This document shows positions 28,372 through 36,753 of a stretch of DNA of 64,000 bases, in pieces. The stretch spans positions 1-64,000 of the forward strand of contig JADCDI010000031.1 in NCBI GenBank assembly GCA_020251025.1, written 5' to 3'. Both the position numbers and the translations under genes were made by a program. This DNA is from Rhodobacter sp. Lineage in GTDB: Bacteria; Pseudomonadota; Alphaproteobacteria; Rhodobacterales; Rhodobacteraceae. Numbering within the stretch: the stretch's first letter is position 1; each line of letters starts with the position of its first letter. The notes beneath the pieces are model-generated. The model did no database searches. It saw only the letters and a program-made list of their open reading frames with translations, and had not been told where the DNA came from.

Positions 28372-29220
28372 CTACTTGTCCCAATAGGGGATTGTCGCCG
28401 GGTCCACCCCCCAAAGCGGGGCATACCAGGTGGCGACCAGTTGATCGATGGTCCCGTCGGCCTTCATCGCCCCGATCGCGGCATCAAAGCCTGCCTTGGC
28501 CTGCGAACCCTTGACCAGCACGCCGCCGACATTGCCGCCGACATCATACTGCCCGATCACCGTCAGCGCCCCGTTCGAGGCGGTGGCGGCGGGCAGTACC
28601 CCCGACAGGTCGAACAGGACGGCATCGATCTGCCCGGCGCTGAGGGCGGTGAACATGTCGGCGGTCGCCTCGAACCGGCGCACCTCGCCCGTGGGCTTCA
28701 GCGTCTGGTCAAGGAACCGGTCCTGCACGGATGCCAGGAATACGCCCAGACGCTTTTCCCCCAGATTGTCCCTGGTGATTGTCGCCGCGTCTTCCGAACG
28801 GACCATGACGCCGCTGGTTGCCACAAAGTAGGGGGCCGTGAAATCGACGTTCTGCAGGCGTTCCTCGGTGATGAAGATGTTGGTCATCGCGGTGTCAAAG
28901 CCCGAAAGCTGGCCTGCGATCAGGGCGGGCCAGGGCACATTCTGCACGGTCACCGACTTCAGTCCCGCACGATGCGCAATTTCGGCCGCCAGGCAGTATT
29001 CGAAACCGCCGGTGATGGTTTCGGGCGAATTGCCCTTGAAGCTGTCGGGCGCGGGCAGGATCGCGGCCACGGTCAGGGTGCCTTCGGTCACGGTCGGGAT
29101 CTGGATCGAGCCCGCCGTGCCCGTCACCTTGCACTCGCCGAAACCTTCGGCCAGCGCGGGCACGGACAGCCCGAACAGCGCCAGCCCGGCTGCGGTGGCC
29201 AGTCTTGTCATCATCGTCAT
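28372..29220 (-). CDS. Amino-acid ABC transporter substrate-binding protein (SBP family 3)
   Basis: A 282-residue periplasmic receptor. The start at 29220 gives 'MTMMTRLATAAGLALFGLSV' and a signal-peptide cut after 'PALA', and GGGAGAGTAACC precedes it. The frame continues far upstream without a plausible start. Domain marks of SBP_bac_3 include 'GGFEYCLAAEIAHRAGLKSV', 'WPALIAGQLSGFDTAMTNIF', 'VDFTAPYFVATSGVMVRS', and 'IDAVLFDLSG'. The Arg that clamps the alpha-carboxylate of amino acids ('YxxxR' region) is not obvious to me, so the ligand could be another small polar molecule. It is 55 bp downstream of the first KstD-like gene and may share its transcript. Confidence 0.9.
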   Translation of the reverse strand: MTMMTRLATAAGLALFGLSVPALAEGFGECKVTGTAGSIQIPTVTEGTLTVAAILPAPDSFKGNSPETITGGFEYCLAAEIAHRAGLKSVTVQNVPWPALIAGQLSGFDTAMTNIFITEERLQNVDFTAPYFVATSGVMVRSEDAATITRDNLGEKRLGVFLASVQDRFLDQTLKPTGEVRRFEATADMFTALSAGQIDAVLFDLSGVLPAATASNGALTVIGQYDVGGNVGGVLVKGSQAKAGFDAAIGAMKADGTIDQLVATWYAPLWGVDPATIPYWDK

Positions 29221-29275
29221 GGTTACTCTCCCTTGTCTGATGCCGCAGGGTGTTGCGGCCGCCTGTGGTCTTTCG

Positions 29276-31015
29276 TCATGCCGATCTGGCAGACCGCGTG
29301 AAGGTCCTGTCCCCCTGCGCGGCCCCGCCTTGCGACATGTGTTCTTCGGCCATGGCGCGTGCGGCAAGCCAGGCGAAGGTGATCGCGGGACCAAGAGTGA
29401 TGCCCGCCGCCGGATAGCTGCCCCCCGCGACGGATTCGGCATCCGCCCCCAGGGCGTAAAGCCCCGGAATGGGCCGCCCCGCGACATCCAGAACGGCACC
29501 GGTGGCGTCGGTATCAAGGCCAAGGAATGTGGACAGATTGCCCGGATGAATGCGGATGGCGTTGAACGGCCCCTTGACCAAAGGGGCCATGGTCGGATTG
29601 GGCGTGCAGGCCGCATCACCCGCTGCCCGGTCAAAGGCGGAAGCCCCGCGCTGAAAATCCTTATCGACGCCCGCCCCCGCCATGGTGTTGAAGCGCTCGA
29701 CCGTGCGGGTCAGGGCGGCAGGGTCGATGCCTGTGGCCCTTGCAAGGTCGGCAAGCGTGCGCCCCCTGAACAGATAGCCGCAGCGCAGGTGCGGCCCCAG
29801 GGGTGCGGGGAAGGGGCCGACCCGGCCAAGGCCATAGCGGCGCAGGGCACGGTCGTCGGCAATCAGCCAGCCCTCGGCGGCACCGCTTGCGATCAGGGCG
29901 CGGCAGAAGTCGTGGTAGTTCGCCGCCTCGTTCGCGAAACGCTGGCCGTTCGGCAGGACGGCGATGATCCCCGGCTTGGCCTTGTCACCGAAATGCGGCA
30001 CGTGCCACACGGTGTCGCCCCTTTGCCGGCGCGATACGGCGGTCCAGGCTGCGGGGTCCGATGTCTTGCCCCGCACCCTGCCCCCCACCCGCCGCGCAAG
30101 GGTCAGACCATCGCCCGCCACCTCGCCGGGCGGCAGGGCAAAATGGCTGCCGCCTGCGGCCAGATGCGGATACAGTTGCCGCTGGCGCAGCGGGTCGTGC
30201 GAGAATCCGCCTGTGGCAAGCACGACGCCGCGCGTGGCGTTGATCTGGATCACCCCGCCGGGCAAGGTCACCTTTGCCCCGCACACCCGCCCCGTCCCGA
30301 CCACAAGGTCGGTCAGTGTGGCGCAACACCAGATCTGCACGCCCCGGGCGCGCAGGGCCGCCATGAAGCGCGCCACCATGGCGTTGCCCATCGTCGTCCG
30401 CGCCCCGCGATGCAGGCCGCCAAGCCGCTGCAGCCCATGCGAAACCAGCAGACGCAGGACATGAAGCATCGAGCGGGGCGAACGGGCCATCGCCTGAAGG
30501 TGCCCGATATCCTCGCGCGCCACCGACAGCCCGCCAAAGATCTGCCCGGCAAGCAGCGGATCGCGCAGCCGGCGGAAATCCGGCCCCAGACCGCGCCCGT
30601 CGAAAGGGACCGTCCGCAGCGTGCGCCCGCCCTTGTGCGCACCGGGCAGGCTGTCGAAGTAGTCGGGCGCATCTGCCATCAGTTCAACCTGCATCGCACC
30701 TTTTGCCACGTAATAGTCAAGCGCGGCGGCGGCCTGGCTGACATAGGCGGCGATCCGGGCAGGGTCGGCGCGACCGTCGGCGGCCGCTGTCAGATAGCGC
30801 AGGGCATCCTCATGCCGGTCGGCTATCCCCGCCTTCGCCTGCGGGCTGTTGCAGGGCACCCAGACCTCGCCCCCCGACCAGGCGGTGGTGCCGCCGATCG
30901 TCGCGGCCTTTTCGATCACGATCACATCAAGGCCCATGTCGCGTGCCGCAAAGGCGCAGGCAAGGCCCGCCGCCCCGCTTCCCGCCACCAGCACATCGCA
31001 GGACAGCGGTTCCAT
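29276..31015 (-). CDS. KstD-like FAD-dependent dehydrogenase, copy 1
   Basis: A 579-residue flavoprotein of the fumarate reductase/3-ketosteroid-1-dehydrogenase superfamily. The FAD motif 'DVLVAGSGAAGLACAFAARD' is followed by 'IGGTTAWSGGEVWVPCN', which matches the KstD fingerprint GGTTAxSGGxxWxPxN. It has 'VLATGGFSHDPLRQRQLYP' and, near the C-terminus, 'AGGSYPAAGITLGPAITFAW', again KstD-like. The segment 'FANEAANYHDF' is where KstD enzymes have their catalytic Tyr. Such enzymes remove two hydrogens beside a ring ketone. It overlaps the EthD-like gene by one base (TGATG). No steroid genes are near, so a smaller cyclic ketone is more likely. Paralogue at 33039. Confidence 0.85.
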   Translation of the reverse strand: MEPLSCDVLVAGSGAAGLACAFAARDMGLDVIVIEKAATIGGTTAWSGGEVWVPCNSPQAKAGIADRHEDALRYLTAAADGRADPARIAAYVSQAAAALDYYVAKGAMQVELMADAPDYFDSLPGAHKGGRTLRTVPFDGRGLGPDFRRLRDPLLAGQIFGGLSVAREDIGHLQAMARSPRSMLHVLRLLVSHGLQRLGGLHRGARTTMGNAMVARFMAALRARGVQIWCCATLTDLVVGTGRVCGAKVTLPGGVIQINATRGVVLATGGFSHDPLRQRQLYPHLAAGGSHFALPPGEVAGDGLTLARRVGGRVRGKTSDPAAWTAVSRRQRGDTVWHVPHFGDKAKPGIIAVLPNGQRFANEAANYHDFCRALIASGAAEGWLIADDRALRRYGLGRVGPFPAPLGPHLRCGYLFRGRTLADLARATGIDPAALTRTVERFNTMAGAGVDKDFQRGASAFDRAAGDAACTPNPTMAPLVKGPFNAIRIHPGNLSTFLGLDTDATGAVLDVAGRPIPGLYALGADAESVAGGSYPAAGITLGPAITFAWLAARAMAEEHMSQGGAAQGDRTFTRSARSA

Positions 31016-31371
31016 CAGGGGGCCTTGGGTGCGGGAAGGATGACGTGTTCCTCGACGATGATCCGTTCGAACCGGCTCACATGGGCCAGCACATCGGCGC
31101 GGCCCTCGGGGGCCGAGGGCAGGGTCAGGGCCGCGCGGGCCGCCTCAACCGAGTGAAACACCTCTTCGGCCAGCCCGTCCCATTCCGATGCAACCCCGGT
31201 TCCGGCGGGCAGAAGGCTGTCATCCTCTACCGCCAGATTGACCGAATAATAGGCCAGGTAGCTGCCCTGACGCCCGGCGATATACGGCGCGTGGCGGTTC
31301 AGCCACCAGTCGGCGAAGGCCTGCCGCGACAGCCCCTCTGCCCGCTTCAGCAGCCAGAACACCTTTACCAC
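31015..31371 (-). CDS. EthD-like small protein, copy 1
   Basis: A protein of about 118 residues with the ferredoxin-like EthD/dimeric alpha-beta barrel pattern. 'FADWWLNRHAPYIAG' corresponds to the conserved Trp/His helix of EthD proteins. I chose GTG 31371 over ATG 31380 because it sits about 9 nt from GGAAGG and aligns exactly with the start of its paralogue at 35519 (VVKVFWLLKR against MIKVMWFLRR). EthD-type proteins act as small enzymes or helpers in catabolic operons, and their reactions are mostly unknown. It is first in the leftward arm, behind a strong promoter, with the KstD-like gene in TGATG overlap. Confidence 0.8.
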   Translation of the reverse strand: MVKVFWLLKRAEGLSRQAFADWWLNRHAPYIAGRQGSYLAYYSVNLAVEDDSLLPAGTGVASEWDGLAEEVFHSVEAARAALTLPSAPEGRADVLAHVSRFERIIVEEHVILPAPKAP

Positions 31372-31431
31372 AAGGCACATCCTTCCCCGTCACCGGGCCA
31401 GGGGAAAAACCCGCAGGCCCCGGTATGTGAT

Positions 31432-31448
31432 TAATATATTTTTAATAT
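31432..31448. promoter_or_regulatory. Paired TTAATAT repeats, candidate GntR operator
   Basis: Two direct copies of TTAATAT (31432-31438 and 31442-31448) lie exactly 10 bp apart on one face of the helix, in an otherwise GC-rich genome. They overlap the -10 element of the leftward promoter and lie 80 bp ahead of the GntR gene. A regulator bound here would block the EthD/KstD arm and could autoregulate. Confidence 0.45.
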
Positions 31449-31462
31449 CCAAAACGTGTCAA
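31434..31462 (-). promoter_or_regulatory. Sigma70-type promoter for the leftward EthD-KstD arm
   Basis: On the minus strand TTGACA (31462-31457) is followed by a 17-bp spacer and TATATT (31439-31434). This is a near-consensus sigma70 promoter, rare in such GC-rich DNA. Transcription would begin near 31427, leaving a leader of about 55 nt before the EthD-like start. Confidence 0.7.
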
Positions 31463-31525
31463 GTCTGGATCAATGCGGAACGGAATGCTAGACAGACCCG
31501 GACAGCGCTGACCGAGGCACAGCAC

Positions 31526-32278
31526 ATGGCGAAAGCCGCAATCAAACCGACAGCCGAAATCCCGGGCCGCAGGCGACGCACAAGGGGGATGGGTGCGGAA
31601 GAGGTCTACCGCAAGCTCAAGACCCAGATCATCCGGATGGAACTGGCCCCCGGCACCGTGATCGATGACGTGGCGCTGGGCGCGCAGCTTGGCGTGTCGC
31701 GCCAGCCGGTCCGCGAGGCAATCATCCGCCTGTCTGGCGAAGGGCTGGTCGAATCGAACCGCAACCGGTCCAGCATTGTCGCCAGTTTCGACATCTCGGC
31801 CTTGCGCGATTTTCTGGAAAGCATCTCGTTGCTTTACCGCCTTACCGCGCGGCTTGCCGCGATCAACCGGCGGGCCGAACATCTGGCGCGGATCGCCGAG
31901 ATCGGTCGCGCACATTCGGCGGCAATCGCGATGGATGATGTGGATGCCGTGGTCGAGGCCAACCGGCAGTTTCATCTTGCGGTAGCCGAGGCGGCGGGCA
32001 ATGCGATTTACCTGACCTGGGTGCGCAACCTGCTTGATCATGGCGAACGGATCCTGCGGCTTTACCTGCGCCAGTACGACAATCATGTGATCGACCCCGC
32101 GATGGAGGGACACCGCGCCATGGTCGAGGCGATCGTGGCGCAGAACCCCGATGCCGCCGAGGCGGCGGGCGCGCTGGATGCCCGGATCATCGCCGAAGGC
32201 CTGTCGAAGTTCTTCCTGCGCCGGGGCGCGCCGGATTTCGCGCTGGCACCGCCCGCCGAAGCGGCGGCATCGCGATGA
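31526..32278 (+). CDS. GntR family regulator, FCD (FadR-like) subfamily
   Basis: A 250-residue DNA-binding regulator. The winged helix spans about 25-90, with the recognition helix 'LGVSRQPVREAIIRLSGEGL'. The all-helical FCD ligand domain follows (about 100-230) and has the metal/ligand His residues in 'ANRQFHLAVAEAAGN' and 'EGHRAMVEAI'. FCD regulators usually sense carboxylates and repress until induced. The frame is open from 31427, but ATG 31526 behind GAGG gives a normal basic leader. It is divergent to EthD copy 1 and overlaps the following SDR gene by ATGA, so it is co-expressed with the rightward arm and probably controls both. Confidence 0.92.
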   Translation: MAKAAIKPTAEIPGRRRRTRGMGAEEVYRKLKTQIIRMELAPGTVIDDVALGAQLGVSRQPVREAIIRLSGEGLVESNRNRSSIVASFDISALRDFLESISLLYRLTARLAAINRRAEHLARIAEIGRAHSAAIAMDDVDAVVEANRQFHLAVAEAAGNAIYLTWVRNLLDHGERILRLYLRQYDNHVIDPAMEGHRAMVEAIVAQNPDAAEAAGALDARIIAEGLSKFFLRRGAPDFALAPPAEAAASR

Positions 32279-33006
32279 GACAGGTTCTGATCACCGGCGG
32301 CGGGGGCGGCATCGGCGCTGCGCTGTCGGCCGGGTTCGCGGCACTTGGGGATCATGTGATCGTGCTGGACCGTGACGGCGCGGCTGCACGGGCCGTTGCC
32401 GCGCGCCTTGCCGGCGACGGGGGCTCTGCCGAGGCGGTGACCTGTGACCTGACGGACGAAGCGCAGACGGCCCGGATGCTGGCGGGTTTGGGCAAGGGGC
32501 TGGACGTGCTGATCAACAATGCCGGGATCGAGGCAAGGGCCGTCTCCGGTTCGGCCGGTTTCGGGGCTGACTGGCGGCGCGTCATGGCGGTCAACCTTGA
32601 TGGCGCGGCCTATCTGTCGCAGGCCGCCCTGCCGCTGCTGGAACGGGCGCAGGGCTGCATCATCAACATCGCCTCGATCCAGTCCTATGCGGTGCTGCAC
32701 ACCGCAAACACCGTCTACACCGTCAGCAAGGCCGCCCTTGCGCAGTTGACCCGGGCGATGGCGGTGGAATACGCGCCGCGCGGCGTGCGGGTGAACGCGA
32801 TTGCGCCCGGCGTTGTGGAAACGCCGATGATCCGGCAGGCCGGACAGCAGGCAGACCGCTTCAGGCTGTTCCTTGACCGGATTCCGATGAAACGCTTTGC
32901 CCTTGCGGAAGAGATTTTCGGCCCCGCGCAGTTCCTTGCCTCGTCGGGCGCGGCCTATGTCACAGGGATCATCCTGCCGGTGGACGGAGGCTTTCTTGCC
33001 ATGTAG
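32275..33006 (+). CDS. Short-chain dehydrogenase/reductase, copy 1 of the island
   Basis: A 243-residue classical SDR. The NAD(P) motif is 'ITGGGGGIGAAL', then 'VLINNAGIEARA' (NNAG), the catalytic Ser in 'IINIASIQSYAVL', and Tyr/Lys in 'VYTVSKAALAQL'. The acidic 'VLDRDG' after beta-2 suggests NAD over NADP. It would oxidise a secondary alcohol to a ketone or the reverse. It is coupled to the GntR gene (ATGA) and 32 bp from the second KstD-like gene. An SDR that makes a ring ketone next to a KstD-like desaturase is a coherent pair. Confidence 0.9.
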   Translation: MRQVLITGGGGGIGAALSAGFAALGDHVIVLDRDGAAARAVAARLAGDGGSAEAVTCDLTDEAQTARMLAGLGKGLDVLINNAGIEARAVSGSAGFGADWRRVMAVNLDGAAYLSQAALPLLERAQGCIINIASIQSYAVLHTANTVYTVSKAALAQLTRAMAVEYAPRGVRVNAIAPGVVETPMIRQAGQQADRFRLFLDRIPMKRFALAEEIFGPAQFLASSGAAYVTGIILPVDGGFLAM

Positions 33007-33038
33007 CGGGCCGAAGCCTTTGCGACGGACGACGTGCC

Positions 33039-34763
33039 GTGTCGGGTGACCGGCCGGATCAGGCGCTGTGTGATCTGGTCGTCATCGGTTCGGGTGCGGC
33101 GGGTCTGACGGCGGCTCTTCTGGCGCTGGACCGGGGGTGTTCGGTCATCCTTCTGGAAGCGGACGGATGGCTGGGCGGTGCAACTGCGCTGTCCGAAGGG
33201 ATGATCTGGGTGCCGAACAATCCCGAGGCGGCACAACTGGCCGATGCGCCCGACCGGCAGGCAGAGGCCGATGCCGCGGTTGCCTACCTTCTGGCAAATT
33301 CCGGGAACCGCGTCGATGCGGCCCGGCTGCGGTCCTTTGTTGATGCCGCCCCGCAGGCGCTGGATTTCCTGACCGCCCGGGCGGGGGTGCGGTTCGCGCT
33401 GAACCGGGGGTCGCGCGACTACTACCCGGAAATGCCCGGCGCAACCCTGGGTCGGCGCGCCCTGAACCCGCTGCCGTTCGATGCGCGCGGAATGGAAAAG
33501 GGGCTCTTCGCCCGCATCCGCCCGCCGCTGGGCACAATGATGCTGTTCGGCGGCCTGAGCATCGCAAGTCAGGACATGGCCGACTACACCCGCGTCCTGC
33601 GCAGTCCCGGGGCTGCGTTGCGGGTCGCGGGGCATGGCTTGCGTTATCTGGCGGACCGGCTGCGGGGTTGGCCGCGGGGCACGCGGCTGGCCAACGGCAA
33701 TGCCATCGTGGCCCGGCTGGCCGATGCCGTGGCCCGGTCGGGGGGACAGATCAGAACGCACTGGCCGGTGGCGCAGATCGGGTACGACAACGGCCGGGTT
33801 GTGGGGGTTTGCGGCCCGAAGGGCAAGGTTGCGGCGCGTCTGGGCGTGATCCTGGCCAGTGGCGGATTGAATGCCAGCCATGCGGCACGACGCCAGCTGC
33901 TCGGCCCATCGCCGCATGTCGCGATCCCTGCCGGGCCAGAGACCCCGGACCTTGCCGCCCTGACCCGGAGCACGGGGGCGCAGATCGTGACGGCGGTGTC
34001 GCAGCCCGTTCTGTGGGCACCCTGCTCGGTGGTGCCGCCGGGTCTGGCCCGCGCCGGTGCCTGGCCCCACTTTGGCGACCGCGCCAAGCCGGGGGTGATC
34101 TGCCTTGGCCCGGACGGACGGCGCTTCACCAACGAGGCGCAGGTCTATCATGATTTCGTGCCCGCGATGATTGCGGCCACGGCGCACCACCCCGAGGGGC
34201 CGCATTGCTGGATCGCCGCCGACCATGCGGCGATCCGGCGCTATGGGCTTGGCCCCATCGGCCCGTCACCGGTCCGGCTGGGCCCCTACATCCGGGCGGG
34301 CTATCTGCGGCGGGGAAAAACCCCGGCCGATCTGGCCCGCAACACCGGCTTGCCGCCCGAAGCGGTCGCCGCCAGCATTGCGCGGTTCAACGCAGCGGCC
34401 CGGCAGGGCGTTGACCCCGATTTCGGGCGGGGGACAAGCGCCTATGACCGGGGCAATGGCGATCCGCTGCACCGGCCCAACCCGGCGCTGGGCGCGCTGG
34501 AACGGGGGCCGTTCTATGCCATAAGGATGACGCCGGGGGATATCGGAACCTTCATCGGCCTTGCAACGGATGATGCCGCCCGGGTTCTGGATGCACAGGG
34601 CCGGCCGGTTCCGGGCCTGTGGGCGGCGGGCAATGCCGCCACACCGATCACCGGGGGCAGCTATCCTGCCGCCGGGTTGACCATCGGGTCGGCGATGATC
34701 TTTGGCTATCTTGCAGCCTGCGATGCCACTGCCGGCATCCGTCGGCAAAGTGCCGCGCAATGA
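33039..34763 (+). CDS. KstD-like FAD-dependent dehydrogenase, copy 2
   Basis: A 574-residue flavoprotein, paralogous to the product of 29276-31015. The FAD motif is 'DLVVIGSGAAGLTAALLALD'. The next block, 'LGGATALSEGMIWVPNN', is a looser form of the KstD fingerprint (SGG became SEG). 'RFTNEAQVYHDF' retains the Tyr and 'GGSYPAAGLTIGSAMIFGY' the C-terminal FAD contact. It starts with GTG, and no better start is in the frame. The changes from copy 1 suggest a different position or substrate. Its stop overlaps the next SDR start (ATGA). Steroid activity is not implied. Confidence 0.85.
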   Translation: MSGDRPDQALCDLVVIGSGAAGLTAALLALDRGCSVILLEADGWLGGATALSEGMIWVPNNPEAAQLADAPDRQAEADAAVAYLLANSGNRVDAARLRSFVDAAPQALDFLTARAGVRFALNRGSRDYYPEMPGATLGRRALNPLPFDARGMEKGLFARIRPPLGTMMLFGGLSIASQDMADYTRVLRSPGAALRVAGHGLRYLADRLRGWPRGTRLANGNAIVARLADAVARSGGQIRTHWPVAQIGYDNGRVVGVCGPKGKVAARLGVILASGGLNASHAARRQLLGPSPHVAIPAGPETPDLAALTRSTGAQIVTAVSQPVLWAPCSVVPPGLARAGAWPHFGDRAKPGVICLGPDGRRFTNEAQVYHDFVPAMIAATAHHPEGPHCWIAADHAAIRRYGLGPIGPSPVRLGPYIRAGYLRRGKTPADLARNTGLPPEAVAASIARFNAAARQGVDPDFGRGTSAYDRGNGDPLHRPNPALGALERGPFYAIRMTPGDIGTFIGLATDDAARVLDAQGRPVPGLWAAGNAATPITGGSYPAAGLTIGSAMIFGYLAACDATAGIRRQSAAQ

Positions 34764-35491
34764 CCGTGCCGGCCGGTTTCGCGCCCGATCTGTTCCAGGG
34801 CCAGGCGGTGCTCATCACCGGAGCCGCCGGGGGCATCGGGCGCGCGGTGGCCCGGGCCTTTGCCGCCTGCGGCGCGCGGATCTGGGCGCTGGACCTTGCC
34901 GGGGCGCTGGACCCCGGGCTTCCCGGCCGGCAGATCGCTTGCGATCTGTCCGACCGCGCGGCGCTTGGCGAAGCCGCCGGAACCATCTGCGCCGCCGGTC
35001 CGCTGGCCGCGCTGGTCAACTGCGCCGGAGTGTTCCGCAGGGTGGCGATGACTGACCCGCAGGCGGTGGAGGAATGGGACCGCACCCTTGCCGTCAACCT
35101 GGCCGCACCCTTCCTGCTGGGCCGTGCGCTGGTGCCCGTGCTCGGGGGCGGCGCGGTCGTCAATGTCACCTCGGTGCGGGCCGGAACCGCCAGCACGCGG
35201 GCCTCGGCCTATACGGTGTCAAAGGGGGGGCTGGCGGCGCTGACGCTTGCGATGGCCGACGAGTTCGCGCCCCTGGGCATCCGCGCCAATGCCGTGGCAC
35301 CGGGCGATGTCGATACGGCCATGGGCAAGGACGACCCTGCAATCATCGCCAAACTGCTGGAGCGTACCCCGATGCGCCGCCTTGCCACCCCCGCCGAGGT
35401 TGCCGCCGCCTGCGTCTTTCTTGCGTCACCCCTTGCGTCCTGTATCACGGGTGCCACCTTGCGCGTCGATGGGGGTTTTCTTGCTGTCTGA
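34760..35491 (+). CDS. Short-chain dehydrogenase/reductase, copy 2 of the island
   Basis: A 243-residue SDR. It has 'ITGAAGGIGRAVARAF', 'ALVNCAGVFRRVAM' (NNAG-like, here NCAG), 'VVNVTSVRAG' for Ser, and 'AYTVSKGGLAALTLAM' for Tyr/Lys. 'WALDLAG' after beta-2 favours NAD. The end 'CITGATLRVDGGFLAV' is classic. ATG 34760 overlaps the upstream stop, which fixes the start although the frame is open earlier. It shares the message with both neighbours. Confidence 0.9.
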   Translation: MTVPAGFAPDLFQGQAVLITGAAGGIGRAVARAFAACGARIWALDLAGALDPGLPGRQIACDLSDRAALGEAAGTICAAGPLAALVNCAGVFRRVAMTDPQAVEEWDRTLAVNLAAPFLLGRALVPVLGGGAVVNVTSVRAGTASTRASAYTVSKGGLAALTLAMADEFAPLGIRANAVAPGDVDTAMGKDDPAIIAKLLERTPMRRLATPAEVAAACVFLASPLASCITGATLRVDGGFLAV

Positions 35492-35518
35492 TCCCTGCCC
35501 CAAAACCGGAGGATGCGA

Positions 35519-35857
35519 ATGATCAAGGTCATGTGGTTTCTGCGACGCGCGCCGCACCTGTCGCGGGCCGAGTTTGCCGACTGGTGGCTGAACCGCCATG
35601 CCAAAGACATCGCCGCCGATCAGGCCCCCTATCTGCGCCGCTATGTGATCGATGTGGCGGTCGAAGATGACAGCGGCCTTGCCGGAAAACCTGCCGGCAC
35701 ACCGGAATGGGACGGCATCGCCGAACAGTGGTTCGCCACCGAAGCCGATTACAACGCCGTCTATGGCCGCGCCGACCGCCCGACCCGCGCCGATACGCTG
35801 GCCCATACCTCGGCCTTTCAGCGTCTGGTGGTGCGCGAATATGAACAGCCTTTGTGA
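35519..35857 (+). CDS. EthD-like small protein, copy 2
   Basis: A 112-residue paralogue of the product of 31015-31371. The central 'EFADWWLNRHAKDIAA' and 'EWDGIAEQWF' align with 'AFADWWLNRHAPYIAG' and 'EWDGLAEEVF' of copy 1. GGAGG lies 6 nt before ATG 35519, so the ATG at 35513, which overlaps the Shine-Dalgarno sequence, is rejected. Probably dimeric by analogy with EthD folds. The invariant Trp-Trp-Leu-Asn-Arg-His in both copies may mark the active site. Reaction unknown. Confidence 0.8.
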   Translation: MIKVMWFLRRAPHLSRAEFADWWLNRHAKDIAADQAPYLRRYVIDVAVEDDSGLAGKPAGTPEWDGIAEQWFATEADYNAVYGRADRPTRADTLAHTSAFQRLVVREYEQPL

Positions 35858-35867
35858 CGTGTGACAT

Positions 35868-36614
35868 ATGCGGTTCACGGGCCAAAAGGTTCTGATCGTC
35901 GGCGGGGCATCGGGCCTTGGGGCCGCCGCTGCGCGCGCCTTTGCCGGCGAAGGGGCTGACCTTGTGCTGGTTGACCGCGACGGTGCGGCGGCAGAACGGG
36001 TGGCGGCGGGGCTTTCGCGCGCGCGGGCCGTACAGGGCGATGCGGCAGACCCCGCGACGGCGGCGGCCGCCCTTGCGCTGGCCGCGCCGGACATCCTGTT
36101 TCATGCGGCCGGGATCGACCCGGCTTCGGCCGCAGATGTGCCGGGCACCAGTCTGGCCGACTGGCAGGCGATCCTTTCGGTCAACCTGACGTCGGCTTTC
36201 CTGTTCGCCCGGGCCGTCCTGCCGGGGATGATCGCGCAGCGGCGGGGCTGCCTTTTGTTCACCGGCTCGATCGCCGGGATCAGGCCAACACCGCAGGAGG
36301 CCGCCTATGCCGTGTCGAAGGCCGGGGTGATTCAGCTTGCCCGCGCCATCGCGCTGGATCACGCCCGCGACGGTATCCGCGCCAATGCGCTGTGCCCGGG
36401 GTTTCTGGAGGCGGTGATGGCAGATCGCCGCGCGGCCATGACGGCGGCCGATCTGGCCGAACGGTCGCGGCTGGCCAGAGCAAGGGTGCCGATGGGGCGC
36501 GAAGGGGGCTATGCAGAGACGGCGCAACTGGTGCTTTCGCTGTGTGATGATGCGGTGTCGGGCTATGTCACCGGGCAGGCGGTGGTGGCGGACGGCGGGG
36601 TCTTGCTGGCCTGA
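35868..36614 (+). CDS. Short-chain dehydrogenase/reductase, copy 3 of the island
   Basis: A 248-residue SDR. It has 'IVGGASGLGAAAARAFAG', 'VLVDRDGAAAERV' (Asp favours NAD), 'ILFHAAGIDPASA' in place of NNAG, 'LLFTGSIAGIRPTP' for Ser, and 'AAYAVSKAGVIQLARAI' for Tyr/Lys. It is the last gene of the rightward arm, 10 bp after EthD copy 2. A hairpin follows its stop. Three SDRs in one arm imply successive or stereospecific alcohol/ketone steps. Confidence 0.9.
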   Translation: MRFTGQKVLIVGGASGLGAAAARAFAGEGADLVLVDRDGAAAERVAAGLSRARAVQGDAADPATAAAALALAAPDILFHAAGIDPASAADVPGTSLADWQAILSVNLTSAFLFARAVLPGMIAQRRGCLLFTGSIAGIRPTPQEAAYAVSKAGVIQLARAIALDHARDGIRANALCPGFLEAVMADRRAAMTAADLAERSRLARARVPMGREGGYAETAQLVLSLCDDAVSGYVTGQAVVADGGVLLA

Positions 36615-36618
36615 CGCG

Positions 36619-36633
36619 CGGGGCAAAGCCCCG
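36619..36633 (+). terminator. Hairpin after the rightward arm
   Basis: CGGGGC-AAA-GCCCCG begins 5 bp after the SDR stop, giving a 6-bp GC stem with a 3-base loop. No T-run follows. It is a candidate transcript end between convergent genes. Confidence 0.4.
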
Positions 36634-36753
36634 GCAGGGCCGCCCCGGCGCGGGCGGACAGGTGCCGTCACCGTCTGCACCCCGCGTCGGTGGGCGGAAC
36701 GGCGAACCTGCCTCGGGCCTTCGGTCTTTGGCCTGAATGGGCGACGGCATGCG

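Noticed and set aside
29276-34763. Steroid degradation locus
   Set aside because: Two KstD-like proteins suggested it, but no steroid ring hydroxylase, Hsa/Hsd or Mce-type import gene is near and the importer is of the polar amino-acid class.
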